Positions 1-7,594 are shown, counted from the stretch's first letter. The stretch: DNA of 8,837 bases from an uncultured Eubacteriales bacterium (GCA_900548625.1 URLO01000064.1:1-8837), one strand, 5' to 3'. A program made the numbers and translations. Notes: generated from the letters alone by a model not told the origin.

Positions 1-19
1 TTATTCATCACCCAGATAC

Positions 20-48
20 AGTATAGCATATTTGGTAAGACGGTTAAA
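20..48 (-). promoter_or_regulatory. candidate promoter reading off the left edge
   Basis: On the minus strand there is a TTTAAC -35-like box (plus 43-48), a 17-nt spacer and TATACT (plus 20-25). The bases TGC directly before TATACT make it an extended -10. Transcription would start near position 13 and run left out of the window. The target gene is not visible. The surrounding 99 bases are very AT-rich, which raises the chance of a fortuitous match. Confidence 0.4.
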
Positions 49-67
49 GTGTTTTACTAGATTTTAG

Positions 68-90
68 TATCAGACAAATATTCTCTGATA
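68..90 (-). other. hairpin just after the M20D gene
   Basis: TATCAGA (68-74) and TCTGATA (84-90) form a perfect 7-bp stem with a 9-nt loop, starting 9 bases past the stop codon of the leftward amidohydrolase gene. On the gene's strand the hairpin is followed by an A-rich stretch, not a T-run, so it is a poor intrinsic terminator. It may instead protect the mRNA 3' end. Confidence 0.4.
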
Positions 91-99
91 ATTTTCCAT

Positions 100-1452
100 T
101 TAACGGCTTTCGCAGTGTACCTCCGCCGTGTATGCGCCGTGGTACTCGATCAGCGCCCGGTCGCACAGGATGCTGTCCAGCGCGGCGAAGTATTCCTCCT
201 TGCTCGCGTAGGGCGCATGGTAGCGCTCGACGGCCTGCTTTGCGCGTGCCGCGCCGTTCTCCAGCAGCAGCGCCATGAGCATGAGCTGACCCTTCGCGGA
301 GCTGACGCAGGCAAGCTCGCGGTCGGCAATGTGATAATCATCGCCGTGTGCAGGCCCGGCAGCCCCCTCGATGTGCGGCTGTAAGGTCGGCATGACACAG
401 CTGAGGTCGCCCATGTCGGTGCAGTCCGACGCCCACTCGTCCGTGAGCTTGACTCTCCCCTCACCCAGCAGCGCCCGCATGGCCTCGCCGGCCGCCTCGG
501 CGATTTCCGGGCTGTTGATGAGCGGCGCGTAGCCAGGCCGGTCGCTGACCGAGACTTTTGCTCCGAGCGCCAGCGCTCCTGCCGCCAGTGCACGATCCGT
601 TTTCCGGTTTGCCTCCAGGATCGCATCGAGCGACGCACCGCGGATGTAGGTCTCCAGCGCCGCCTCATTGGGGATGATGTTGACGCAAGTGCCGCCTGCG
701 GTCATGATCGGGTGGATGCGGATGTGGTCGTCATCGCGCAGCGTCTCGCGGATGGCGTTGATGCCCTGAAGGCCAAGCGTCGCGGCATAGAGCGCGTTGA
801 CGCCCTTTTCCGGGGTTCCGCCTGCGTGGGTGGCAACGCCCGCGTAGCGCACGGTCTTTGCCATGCAGCCGTTCTGGCCGCGCTGGCAGTCAAAATCGCA
901 GTCGGTGCGCGATCCGGTGTGGAACATGTATGCCAGATCCACGCCATCCATATAGCCGCGGTGCATGAACTCCGTCTTGCCGCCGAGATAGTGGATCACA
1001 CCCTCGCGGCGCAGGCCGTCGCGGAATTCCAGCTCGATCAGCTCCTCCGCAGGGACGCACATCAGCCGGATCGACCCGCTCAGTCCGTCGAGCGCGCCGG
1101 GCTCCTTCAGTGCCAGTGCGATGCCGACCATGGCGGCGCACTGGGCATGGTGGCCGCAGGCGTGGGCGCAGCCGTCCACCGCCTGGAAGTGGTTCGGCGC
1201 GCTCAGCGCGTCCAGCTCCGCCAGAATGAGCAGCTTCGGGCCGGGTCTGCCCGTCTCGATGTCCGTGTAAAAGCCGGGGATGTTCCCCGCCTTGATGAGC
1301 GTGTAGCCCGCGCCTTCAAACACAGCCTGCATATAGGCGTCCGTTTTCCATTCGCGGAAGCCGGTCTCCGGGTGGTGCCAGATATATTCCTCCGCGTCCA
1401 TGATCTCCTTGCGGTGCTTGTCAACGAGCTTTTGATAAAGCTGGGTCTGCAT
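100..1452 (-). CDS. M20D-family amidohydrolase (AbgB-like)
   Basis: The 450-aa product is a zinc/manganese-dependent amidohydrolase of peptidase family M20, subfamily D, the group that includes p-aminobenzoyl-glutamate hydrolase AbgB and N-acyl-amino-acid hydrolases. Visible motifs are HHPETG (26-31), AELDALS (78-84, D81 the likely catalytic-core Asp), HACGHHAQ (97-104), PAEE (134-137), HAGGTPEKGVNAL (209-221, lid/dimerisation domain), GGTCVNIIPNEA (253-264) and HGDDYHIAD (369-377). By analogy with plant ILL2, the metal ligands would be C99, H101, E137, H178 and H369. The family's usual GHDxH is GHHAQ here. There is no signal peptide, so it is cytoplasmic. The start is fixed by GAGGAGGA (plus 1459-1466), 6 nt before ATG. 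It is the last gene of the MATE-M20-M20 cluster, 101 bp after the preceding gene. The substrate cannot be told from sequence; the family call is firm. Confidence 0.9.
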   Translation of the reverse strand: MQTQLYQKLVDKHRKEIMDAEEYIWHHPETGFREWKTDAYMQAVFEGAGYTLIKAGNIPGFYTDIETGRPGPKLLILAELDALSAPNHFQAVDGCAHACGHHAQCAAMVGIALALKEPGALDGLSGSIRLMCVPAEELIELEFRDGLRREGVIHYLGGKTEFMHRGYMDGVDLAYMFHTGSRTDCDFDCQRGQNGCMAKTVRYAGVATHAGGTPEKGVNALYAATLGLQGINAIRETLRDDDHIRIHPIMTAGGTCVNIIPNEAALETYIRGASLDAILEANRKTDRALAAGALALGAKVSVSDRPGYAPLINSPEIAEAAGEAMRALLGEGRVKLTDEWASDCTDMGDLSCVMPTLQPHIEGAAGPAHGDDYHIADRELACVSSAKGQLMLMALLLENGAARAKQAVERYHAPYASKEEYFAALDSILCDRALIEYHGAYTAEVHCESR

Positions 1453-1553
1453 GGCGTTTCCTCCTCATGGTCTATCAATATATTAAGGTATCCGGTCGAA
1501 AAGGAGCGAAGCAGAGCCGGACACGCAGATACGCGCACGCCGGCCCCGTTTTC

Positions 1554-2696
1554 TCAATTCTCGAAGTAATCCTGCATCAGGCGCATCGCAAGAGCCGCTC
1601 CGTTCGGGAGCTGGTCAAGGTCGATCTCCTCCTGCCGCGTGTGGCAGCCGCGGCCCACGGCCGCGCTGACGCAGACGGCGGGAATGCCCGCCGCGAGCGG
1701 AATGTTGGCATCGGTCGAGCTCGGGCCGTGGATCGCCTCCACGCCGAACAGCTCCGAAATGGCGCTGTCCGCGCGCGCAACGAGCGCCTCCATGCGCTCC
1801 TGCGGCACATCGCCGCTGCACGGACGCTCACCGACCAGCTCTGCCTCGACCTCCACGCCCATCGCGCGGTAGGCCTCGAACGTCTTTTCAAAAAATACGC
1901 GCATCGTCTCGAGGCATTCGCGGTCGTTCGAGCGGTACTCGCAGAGCATCGACGCCTCCTGCGCGATGGTGTTGACCGACGTGCCGCCCTCGATCATGCC
2001 GACGTTGTACGTCGTCTTGACGCCCTGCTTCTGCGGCACCTTCATGGCATAGATGGTATCGATCATGGACGCAAGATAGTGGATCGCGTTGCGGTTTCCG
2101 AACGCGCCGTAGCTGTGGCCGCCCTCGGTACAGACGCTCACGCGGTAGCGGTGCGAGCCGACGGCGCTCGTCACGACGCGGCGCAGATCCGTCCCGTCGA
2201 AGGTGTAAAACGCGCGGATGCGGCTGCCGTAGTCCTGCACGATCCGGCGGCTGCCCTTGAGATTGCCGAGACCCTCCTCACAGGAATTCGCCACGAACAA
2301 AACGCCGCACGACGCCTTTCTGCCGCGCTGCACAAAGTAGCGCGCGCTGACCATCATCACGGCGAGATTCGCCGTGTCGTCGCAGACGCCGGGGGCGTAC
2401 ATCTTCTGTGCGTCCTCGCGGAAGGGCATCGGCTCGGTGTCCGGGAAGACCGTGTCGGTGTGCGCCATAAAGACGGCCAGATCGTTGTCCTGCGTCACCT
2501 GATAGCGGCAGACGACGTTCAGCGCCTCGTCGATCTCCACGTCCGCAAAGCCGTTTGCGAGAAACCACGCCTTGCAGTATTCCGCGCGCTTTTCCTCATG
2601 GTGCGACGGCGCCGGAATGGCGCACAGGTCGCGGATGATCTGCTTGACATCTTCGAGATGTTCCTGGATGTATGACCGCATTTCCTCTGTCAGCAT
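1554..2696 (-). CDS. M20/M25/M40-family metallopeptidase (PepT/CPG2 type)
   Basis: The 380-aa product is a cytoplasmic di-metal aminoacylase or peptidase of clan MH. Motifs in order are IPAPSHHE (27-34), MAHTDTVFP (78-86, with H79 ligand and D81 support), PGVCDDTANLA (102-112, D106 or D107 bridging the metals), NSCEEGLGN (137-145, E140 catalytic and E141 ligand), a TFDGTD stretch (D167 ligand), EGGHSYGAFGNRNAI (191-205, H194 in the lid domain), GGTSVNTIAQEA (237-248) and GRGCHTRQEEID (348-359, H352 final ligand). All expected catalytic positions are present. ATG at 2696 is chosen because GGAGGA (plus 2703-2708) lies 6 nt upstream. The same frame stays open to 2942, but that part overlaps the MATE gene and reads as low-complexity W/C/R-rich sequence. 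It follows the MATE gene by 64 bp and is probably co-transcribed with it. It may act on dipeptides, tripeptides or folate-like conjugates; the exact substrate is unknown. Confidence 0.9.
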   Translation of the reverse strand: MLTEEMRSYIQEHLEDVKQIIRDLCAIPAPSHHEEKRAEYCKAWFLANGFADVEIDEALNVVCRYQVTQDNDLAVFMAHTDTVFPDTEPMPFREDAQKMYAPGVCDDTANLAVMMVSARYFVQRGRKASCGVLFVANSCEEGLGNLKGSRRIVQDYGSRIRAFYTFDGTDLRRVVTSAVGSHRYRVSVCTEGGHSYGAFGNRNAIHYLASMIDTIYAMKVPQKQGVKTTYNVGMIEGGTSVNTIAQEASMLCEYRSNDRECLETMRVFFEKTFEAYRAMGVEVEAELVGERPCSGDVPQERMEALVARADSAISELFGVEAIHGPSSTDANIPLAAGIPAVCVSAAVGRGCHTRQEEIDLDQLPNGAALAMRLMQDYFEN

Positions 2697-2720
2697 GTGT
2701 TTTCCTCCGTTTTGCCGCAT

Positions 2721-2754
2721 GGCAGCGCCCGCACCGTCATGCGTGCGGGCAGCC
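2721..2754 (-). other. intercistronic hairpin between MATE and M20 genes
   Basis: GCCCGCAC (2727-2734) and GTGCGGGC (2743-2750) pair perfectly with an 8-nt loop, and a further GGC/GCC (2721-2723 with 2752-2754) can close below an internal loop. No T-run follows on the minus strand, so this is unlikely to end transcription. It sits between the MATE stop and the ribosome binding site of the M20 gene, where it could set relative mRNA stability or translation of the two cistrons. Confidence 0.55.
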
Positions 2755-2760
2755 GCTTTC

Positions 2761-4131
2761 TCATTGTGTTTTTTCCTTGAAAATGCTCGCTTTTTTCCAC
2801 TTTCCGCTGCGGTAATAGCACAGCAGCAGCACGCTGCACAGCACCCAGCCCGCCGGATAGCCCAGCGCCACAGCCACGACCGTCCCCCAGACCCGATAGG
2901 TGATCGCGAGATAGATCTGGCGGAACACCACGAACGAGGCAAGGATGATCAGTACGCTGTTGCGCGAATCGCCCGCGCCGCGCAAAGAGCCGGACAGGAC
3001 CTGATTGATGCAGATGACCAGATAGAACGGCGAAACGATCCGGATGAACAGCGTTCCGTAGCGCAGGACCTCCGGTTCCTGATTGAACAGACTGATGAGC
3101 TGCGGCGAAAGCAGCATCAGCGGCACCAGCAGCACCACCGTGACGCCCTCCGCCAGCAAAAGCGCCGTCCGGGTGCCCTGTCTGGCGCGGGCCTGATCGC
3201 CTGCGCCGAGATTCTGCCCGACAAAGGTCGTCACCGCCAGCGAGATCGTCATAATGGGCAGCAGCACAAAGGAGTCGATCTTATTGTGCGAAGTCCAGCC
3301 TGCCATGCAGTCCGCACCAAAGCGGTTGATATACGACTGGACAAAGATATTGGAGAAGGATGTGACCGCAAGCTGCACCGCAGCCGGAAAGCCCAGTCTG
3401 CAAATGCTGCCGAACATCTTCCTGTTCAGCCGCATTCCGCGCCACACGATGCGGTAGTCGCTCGTGGAGCGCGTCAGCACCACCATCACCAGCACCGCCG
3501 AGGCAAACTGCGCAAGGATCGTCGCGATCGCGACGCCCGCAACGCCCATGTGGAACACCGTCACAAACAGCAGGTCGAGCACAGTGTTCGTCACAGCCGA
3601 AAAGATCAGGAAATACAGCGGCCTTCTGGTGTCGCCGACCGCGCGCAGGATGCCCGCGCCCATGTTGTACAGCAGCAGCCCGCTCAGTCCGGCGAAATAG
3701 ATGCGCAGATACTCGCTGGAGTGCGCGATCACATCCTCCGGCGTTTTCATCATCCGAAGCAGTGCCGGCGTCAGCAGCACGCCGCAGATGCTCAGCACCA
3801 CGCTCATCAGGAGCGTCATGGCGATGGTGGTCTGCACGGCGATATGGACGTTTTCCTTCTGCTGTGCGCCGTAATGGCGCGAAATGATGACGCCCGCGCC
3901 CGTCGCGAAGCCGTTAAAAAATCCGATGAGCATATTGACCACCGGAGCCACGCTTCCGACCGCCGCCAGCGCCTCCTTGCCGACGAAATTTCCGACTACC
4001 ACGCTGTCCACGGTGTTGTACAGCTGCTGAAAAATGTTGCCGATCAAAAGCGGAACGGCGAACGCGACCAGGCGCCCGAGGACGCTTCCCTTGGTCATGT
4101 CGGTGTCCGTCCGCCGCAGACGCGTCTGCAA
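2761..4131 (-). CDS. MATE-family multidrug/metabolite exporter
   Basis: This is a cation-coupled antiporter of the MATE family, placed in the inner membrane with about 12 transmembrane segments in two six-helix halves. Counting from the internal ATG at 4098, typical MATE stretches are LVAFAVPLLIGNIFQQLYN (10-28, first helix), VDSVVVGNFVGKEALAAVG (30-48), GAGILRAVGDTRRPLYFLI (147-165), TFVGQNLGAGDQARAR (291-306) and RGAGDSRN (373-380). The start is uncertain. ATG at 4098 gives a typical 445 aa but has no Shine-Dalgarno sequence. TTG at 4131 (456 aa, used here) has a GGTGGTGAT match to the extended anti-Shine-Dalgarno consensus, 4 nt upstream. An in-frame ATG at 4203 lies upstream of the predicted transcription start. 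It heads the cluster with the two M20 hydrolases, so it may export a substrate or product of theirs, although MATE neighbours are often unrelated. The substrate is unknown. Confidence 0.9.
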   Translation of the reverse strand: MQTRLRRTDTDMTKGSVLGRLVAFAVPLLIGNIFQQLYNTVDSVVVGNFVGKEALAAVGSVAPVVNMLIGFFNGFATGAGVIISRHYGAQQKENVHIAVQTTIAMTLLMSVVLSICGVLLTPALLRMMKTPEDVIAHSSEYLRIYFAGLSGLLLYNMGAGILRAVGDTRRPLYFLIFSAVTNTVLDLLFVTVFHMGVAGVAIATILAQFASAVLVMVVLTRSTSDYRIVWRGMRLNRKMFGSICRLGFPAAVQLAVTSFSNIFVQSYINRFGADCMAGWTSHNKIDSFVLLPIMTISLAVTTFVGQNLGAGDQARARQGTRTALLLAEGVTVVLLVPLMLLSPQLISLFNQEPEVLRYGTLFIRIVSPFYLVICINQVLSGSLRGAGDSRNSVLIILASFVVFRQIYLAITYRVWGTVVAVALGYPAGWVLCSVLLLCYYRSGKWKKASIFKEKTQ

Positions 4132-4161
4132 AGCGATCACCACCAGCTTTCTTTTTTTCTC

Positions 4162-4184
4162 GCGGCAGGGCAGCAGCCTGCCGC
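4162..4184. other. hairpin at the 5' end of the MATE transcript
   Basis: GCGGCAGG (4162-4169) and CCTGCCGC (4177-4184) form a perfect 8-bp stem with a 7-nt loop. It lies within a few bases of the predicted leftward transcription start, so the MATE mRNA would begin with a stable hairpin, a known way to slow decay. Read rightward it is followed by TCTTTTT, so it could also stop antisense transcription. Which role applies is inference. Confidence 0.5.
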
Positions 4185-4193
4185 TCTTTTTGT

Positions 4194-4223
4194 ATCTTAC
4201 CATATACCTGCCCCGGTACGCAA
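4194..4223 (-). promoter_or_regulatory. promoter of the MATE-M20-M20 cluster
   Basis: On the minus strand, TTGCGT (plus 4218-4223), an 18-nt spacer and TAAGAT (plus 4194-4199) form a sigma-A-like promoter with an extended -10 (TGG before TAAGAT). Start is expected near 4187, about 56 nt before the TTG start codon. This position supports a translation start downstream of 4187. Confidence 0.55.
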
Positions 4224-4276
4224 GCCCCCCACGCGCAAGTGCGATGCGCTTTCCACATTTTCGTGCGAATTCCGGG

Positions 4277-4304
4277 TTGATTTTTGTCGAAAGTGCTGTA
4301 CAAT
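4277..4304 (+). promoter_or_regulatory. promoter of the cysteine desulfidase-like gene
   Basis: TTGATT (4277-4282), a 16-nt spacer and TACAAT (4299-4304) resemble a sigma-A promoter. Start is expected near 4311, giving a leader of about 50 nt before ATG 4361. It is back to back with the MATE cluster promoter, about 50 bp away. Confidence 0.6.
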
Positions 4305-4324
4305 AGAGGCTAGTAAAAAACGTC

Positions 4325-4337
4325 TCCGCACTGCGGA
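4325..4337. promoter_or_regulatory. palindrome downstream of the transcription start
   Basis: TCCGCAcTGCGGA is a perfect 6+6 palindrome around one central base. It sits about 15-25 nt after the predicted start site, where a repressor could block transcription, or it could form a small leader hairpin. No regulator gene is in the window, so an operator role is only a suggestion. Confidence 0.3.
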
Positions 4338-4360
4338 CAAAATCAGAAAGGGGAACCGCC

Positions 4361-5641
4361 ATGGCATTGGATCAGGCGCTTTATGAAGCATACATCGCGA
4401 TTTTGAAGGAGGAGCTCGTCCCGGCGCTCGGCTGCACCGAGCCCATCGCACTGGCCTACGCCAGCGCAAAGGCCGCGCAGCTTCTCGGCGGCACACCGGA
4501 GCGCATCGTCGCCCGGTGCAGCGGCAACATCATCAAGAACGTCAAGGGTGTCGTCGTACCCGGAACAGACGGTCTGCGCGGCATCGAGACCGCCGTGCTG
4601 CTCGGCGCGGTCGGCGGCGACGCCGATAAGGAGCTGGAGGTTTTGCAGGGCGTGACGGCAGAGGATCTTGCCGAAACAAAGCGTCTGCTTGCGCAGAAGC
4701 TCTGCGAGGTAGAGCTTCTGCAAACGAAGGCAAAGCTCCACATCATCGTGGAAATGTTCTCGGGCTCGCATCGCTCGCTCGTGGAGATCGTCCATTCGCA
4801 CACCGGCATCGTCCGGCTGGAGCAGGACGACCGGGTGCTGCTCTCGATTCCCTTCACGGAGGAGACCGTCGAGGCCAACCAGACCGACCCGTCGTGCCTG
4901 AACGTGCGCAGCATCGTTGCATTCGCAAACGAGGTGCGGATGGAGGACGTCGAGCCGATCCTTCTGCCGCAGATCCAGTGCAACAGCGCCATTTCTCAGC
5001 ACGGCCTGAGTCATCCCTACGGCGCGTGCATCGGCCGCACCCTTCTGGAGACGTGCGGCACAGACGTCCGCACGCGGGCACGCGCGGCGGCCGCCGCCGG
5101 CTCCGACGCGCGTATGGGCGGCTGTGAAATGCCGGTCATCATCAACTCCGGCTCCGGCAATCAGGGCATGACCGTCTCCCTGCCCGTGATCGAGTACGCC
5201 AAGGAGCTCGGCGCAAGTCAGGAAACGCTCTGCCGCGCGCTCTGCGTGAGCAACCTCATCGCCATCCACCAGAAGGCCAGCATTGGCCGTCTTTCCGCCT
5301 ACTGCGGCGCAGTCAGCGCAGCCGCCGGCGCGGGCGCTGCCATCACCTATCTCTACGGCGGCAGCGTGGAGGACATCTCCACCACGATCAGCAACACCCT
5401 TGCAAACGTGGCGGGCATCGTCTGCGACGGTGCGAAGGCATCCTGCGCGGCGAAGATCGCCACCAGCGTGGACGCCGCGATCCTCGCGCACAGCATGACG
5501 ATGCGCCATGCCGCGTTCCATCCCGGCCAGGGCATCGTGCTTGATACGATCGAGCAGACCATCGAGGGCGTCGCAAAAATCGCCCGCGACGGCATGCAGC
5601 AGACCGACACCGAGATCCTCGGGCTGATGGTCGGCTGCTGA
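4361..5641 (+). CDS. cyuA: L-cysteine desulfidase / serine dehydratase alpha-like protein (UPF0597, CyuA/YhaM family)
   Basis: The 426-aa cytoplasmic protein belongs to the UPF0597 family, related to the alpha domain of iron-sulfur L-serine dehydratases. Characterised members (archaeal L-cysteine desulfidase, E. coli CyuA) split L-cysteine into pyruvate, ammonia and sulfide using an oxygen-sensitive [4Fe-4S] cluster and no PLP. Visible features are PALGCTEPIALA (21-32) with the near N-terminal conserved C25, CSGNIIKNVKG (53-63), INSGSGNQGM (261-270), AYCGAVSA (313-320, C315), GIVCDGAK (352-359, C355) and C362 (SCAAKI); the last three are likely cluster ligands. Length is normal for the family. 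ATG is supported by AAGGGGAA (4348-4355), 5 nt upstream. It is transcribed alone, divergent from the MATE cluster. The paralogous activity on serine or on another amino acid cannot be excluded, so the symbol is tentative while the family call is firm. Confidence 0.9.
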   Translation: MALDQALYEAYIAILKEELVPALGCTEPIALAYASAKAAQLLGGTPERIVARCSGNIIKNVKGVVVPGTDGLRGIETAVLLGAVGGDADKELEVLQGVTAEDLAETKRLLAQKLCEVELLQTKAKLHIIVEMFSGSHRSLVEIVHSHTGIVRLEQDDRVLLSIPFTEETVEANQTDPSCLNVRSIVAFANEVRMEDVEPILLPQIQCNSAISQHGLSHPYGACIGRTLLETCGTDVRTRARAAAAAGSDARMGGCEMPVIINSGSGNQGMTVSLPVIEYAKELGASQETLCRALCVSNLIAIHQKASIGRLSAYCGAVSAAAGAGAAITYLYGGSVEDISTTISNTLANVAGIVCDGAKASCAAKIATSVDAAILAHSMTMRHAAFHPGQGIVLDTIEQTIEGVAKIARDGMQQTDTEILGLMVGC

Positions 5642-5679
5642 GGCAGGCCAAACGACATGAATTCGCCGGAGATCGGCAT

Positions 5680-5714
5680 AAAAAGCGGGAGAAGGCTGAT
5701 GCCTTCTCCCGCTT
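5680..5714 (-). terminator. intrinsic terminator, leftward (for glyQS read-through)
   Basis: The arms at 5683-5696 and 5701-5714 pair over 14 bp with a 4-nt loop. On the minus strand the stem runs into five T's (plus 5680-5684). The stem lacks a T-run on the plus strand, so it should work best on transcripts arriving from the glycyl-tRNA synthetase side, 330 bp after that gene's stop codon. Confidence 0.7.
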
Positions 5715-5997
5715 CAGACTATCAAAAAACCTCGTAGAGTTCGCGCCCGCGGGCGATGCGCCCCACGTGGTTCCCCCTCGCGGCATAGCCGCTTCGGCCT
5801 ACGCTAAAAAAGTGCCGCTGGCACTTTTTCTGAACGCTGCGGCTTCGGGCAAAACACAAAACGCCCGGCAAGTGTGGAATTTGTGTGCAAGCAGCGCACA
5901 AATTATGCGCGCAGCCGGGTGCAGCCTTTTCAAACGCGAACCCAGCCCCCGCGGTTCGCGTTTGAGAGCTTGCCAAAAAGACTTTTTTGACAAGCTC

Positions 5998-6031
5998 AAA
6001 CGGGAGAAGGCTGATGCCTTCTCCCGTTTTT
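5998..6031 (+). terminator. intrinsic terminator, rightward (for cyuA read-through)
   Basis: The arms 5998-6011 and 6016-6029 pair over 14 bp around a TGAT loop, and the T-run continues to 6031 on the plus strand. It is the natural stop for transcripts from the desulfidase-like gene, which must first cross the whole repeat element. On the minus strand only three T's follow, so it would be a weak stop for glyQS although it lies 10 bp after that gene's stop codon. Confidence 0.75.
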
Positions 6032-6041
6032 GTCCTGATTT

Positions 6042-7457
<1,416 letters not shown>

Positions 7458-7489
7458 TGGAATTTCCTCCTGATCCTTGATTATTCATT

Positions 7490-7517
7490 ATTATAGTAAA
7501 AACGCGTGCAAAGTCAA
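7490..7517 (-). promoter_or_regulatory. strong promoter of glyQS
   Basis: On the minus strand TTGACT (plus 7512-7517), a 16-nt spacer and a perfect TATAAT (plus 7490-7495) form the best promoter in the window. The start is expected near 7483, leaving about 25 nt of leader that contains the ribosome binding site and nothing else. Confidence 0.85.
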
Positions 7518-7546
7518 CCGCGTCACCGGATTTTTTGCGAAAACGC

Positions 7547-7575
7547 TTTTGTTTTCCGCGCGATTGTGGTATACT
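7547..7575 (+). promoter_or_regulatory. promoter of the DUF3810 gene
   Basis: TATACT (7570-7575) preceded by TGG makes an extended -10. The -35 is weak, with TTTTGT at 7547-7552 at 17-nt spacing. Start is expected near 7582. An imperfect hairpin (GCGAAAAC 7537-7544 with GTTTTCCGC 7551-7559, one bulged base) overlaps the -35 region and might bind a regulator; this last point is a guess. Confidence 0.55.
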
Positions 7576-7594
7576 GCAAGACAGAATTTTCTCC

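Larger units (their letters stand above)
5680..6031. repeat. structured intergenic repeat element with inverted terminal repeats
   Basis: This non-coding element fills most of the 400 bp between two convergent genes. Its ends (plus 5982-6031 and, inverted, 5680-5730) share TTTTTTGA, an AA(G/A)CGGGAGAAGGC arm, a GCCTTCTCCCG arm and an outward T-run, with mismatches mainly in the loop and in a 10-nt linker. The 26-nt hairpin core is identical at 5686-5711 and 6001-6026. Inside lie a CGCCCGCGGGCG palindrome (5744-5755), AAAAAGTGCC/GGCACTTTTT (5807-5816/5820-5829), an 11-bp stem with one G-U pair (5878-5888/5894-5904), a 13-bp stem (5930-5942/5953-5965) and GAGCTTG..CAAGCTC plus A5/T5 (5966-5997). 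No transposase or convincing gene is present. It may be a MITE-like or BIME-like repeat, or a structured RNA. Copy number cannot be judged from this window. Confidence 0.65.

Noticed and set aside
1453..1553. separate promoter for the M20D gene in the AT-rich patch before it
   Set aside because: TAATAT-like sequence is present, but I found no convincing -35 at proper spacing; co-transcription is the simpler reading.
712..2675. long plus-strand open frames opposite the two M20 genes (712-1569 and 1467-2675)
   Set aside because: Both are antisense to genes with complete catalytic motifs and have composition typical of reversed GC-rich codons.
2697..2942. N-terminal extension of the M20 peptidase frame
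   Set aside because: It overlaps the MATE C-terminus, has no ribosome site, and a strong one precedes ATG 2696.
2572..4386. 604-codon open frame on the plus strand
   Set aside because: It lies antisense to the MATE gene and part of the M20 gene, is dominated by H, Q, R and D in low-complexity runs, and shows no family motif. It is a shadow of GC-rich coding DNA.
4343..5521. 392-codon open frame on the minus strand
   Set aside because: Antisense to the cyuA-like gene, rich in A, R, D and H with no motif; the plus-strand frame has every family signature.
5680..6031. CRISPR array
   Set aside because: The only exact repeat occurs twice, 315 bp apart, and each copy is a terminator-like palindrome; there are no regular spacers or cas genes.
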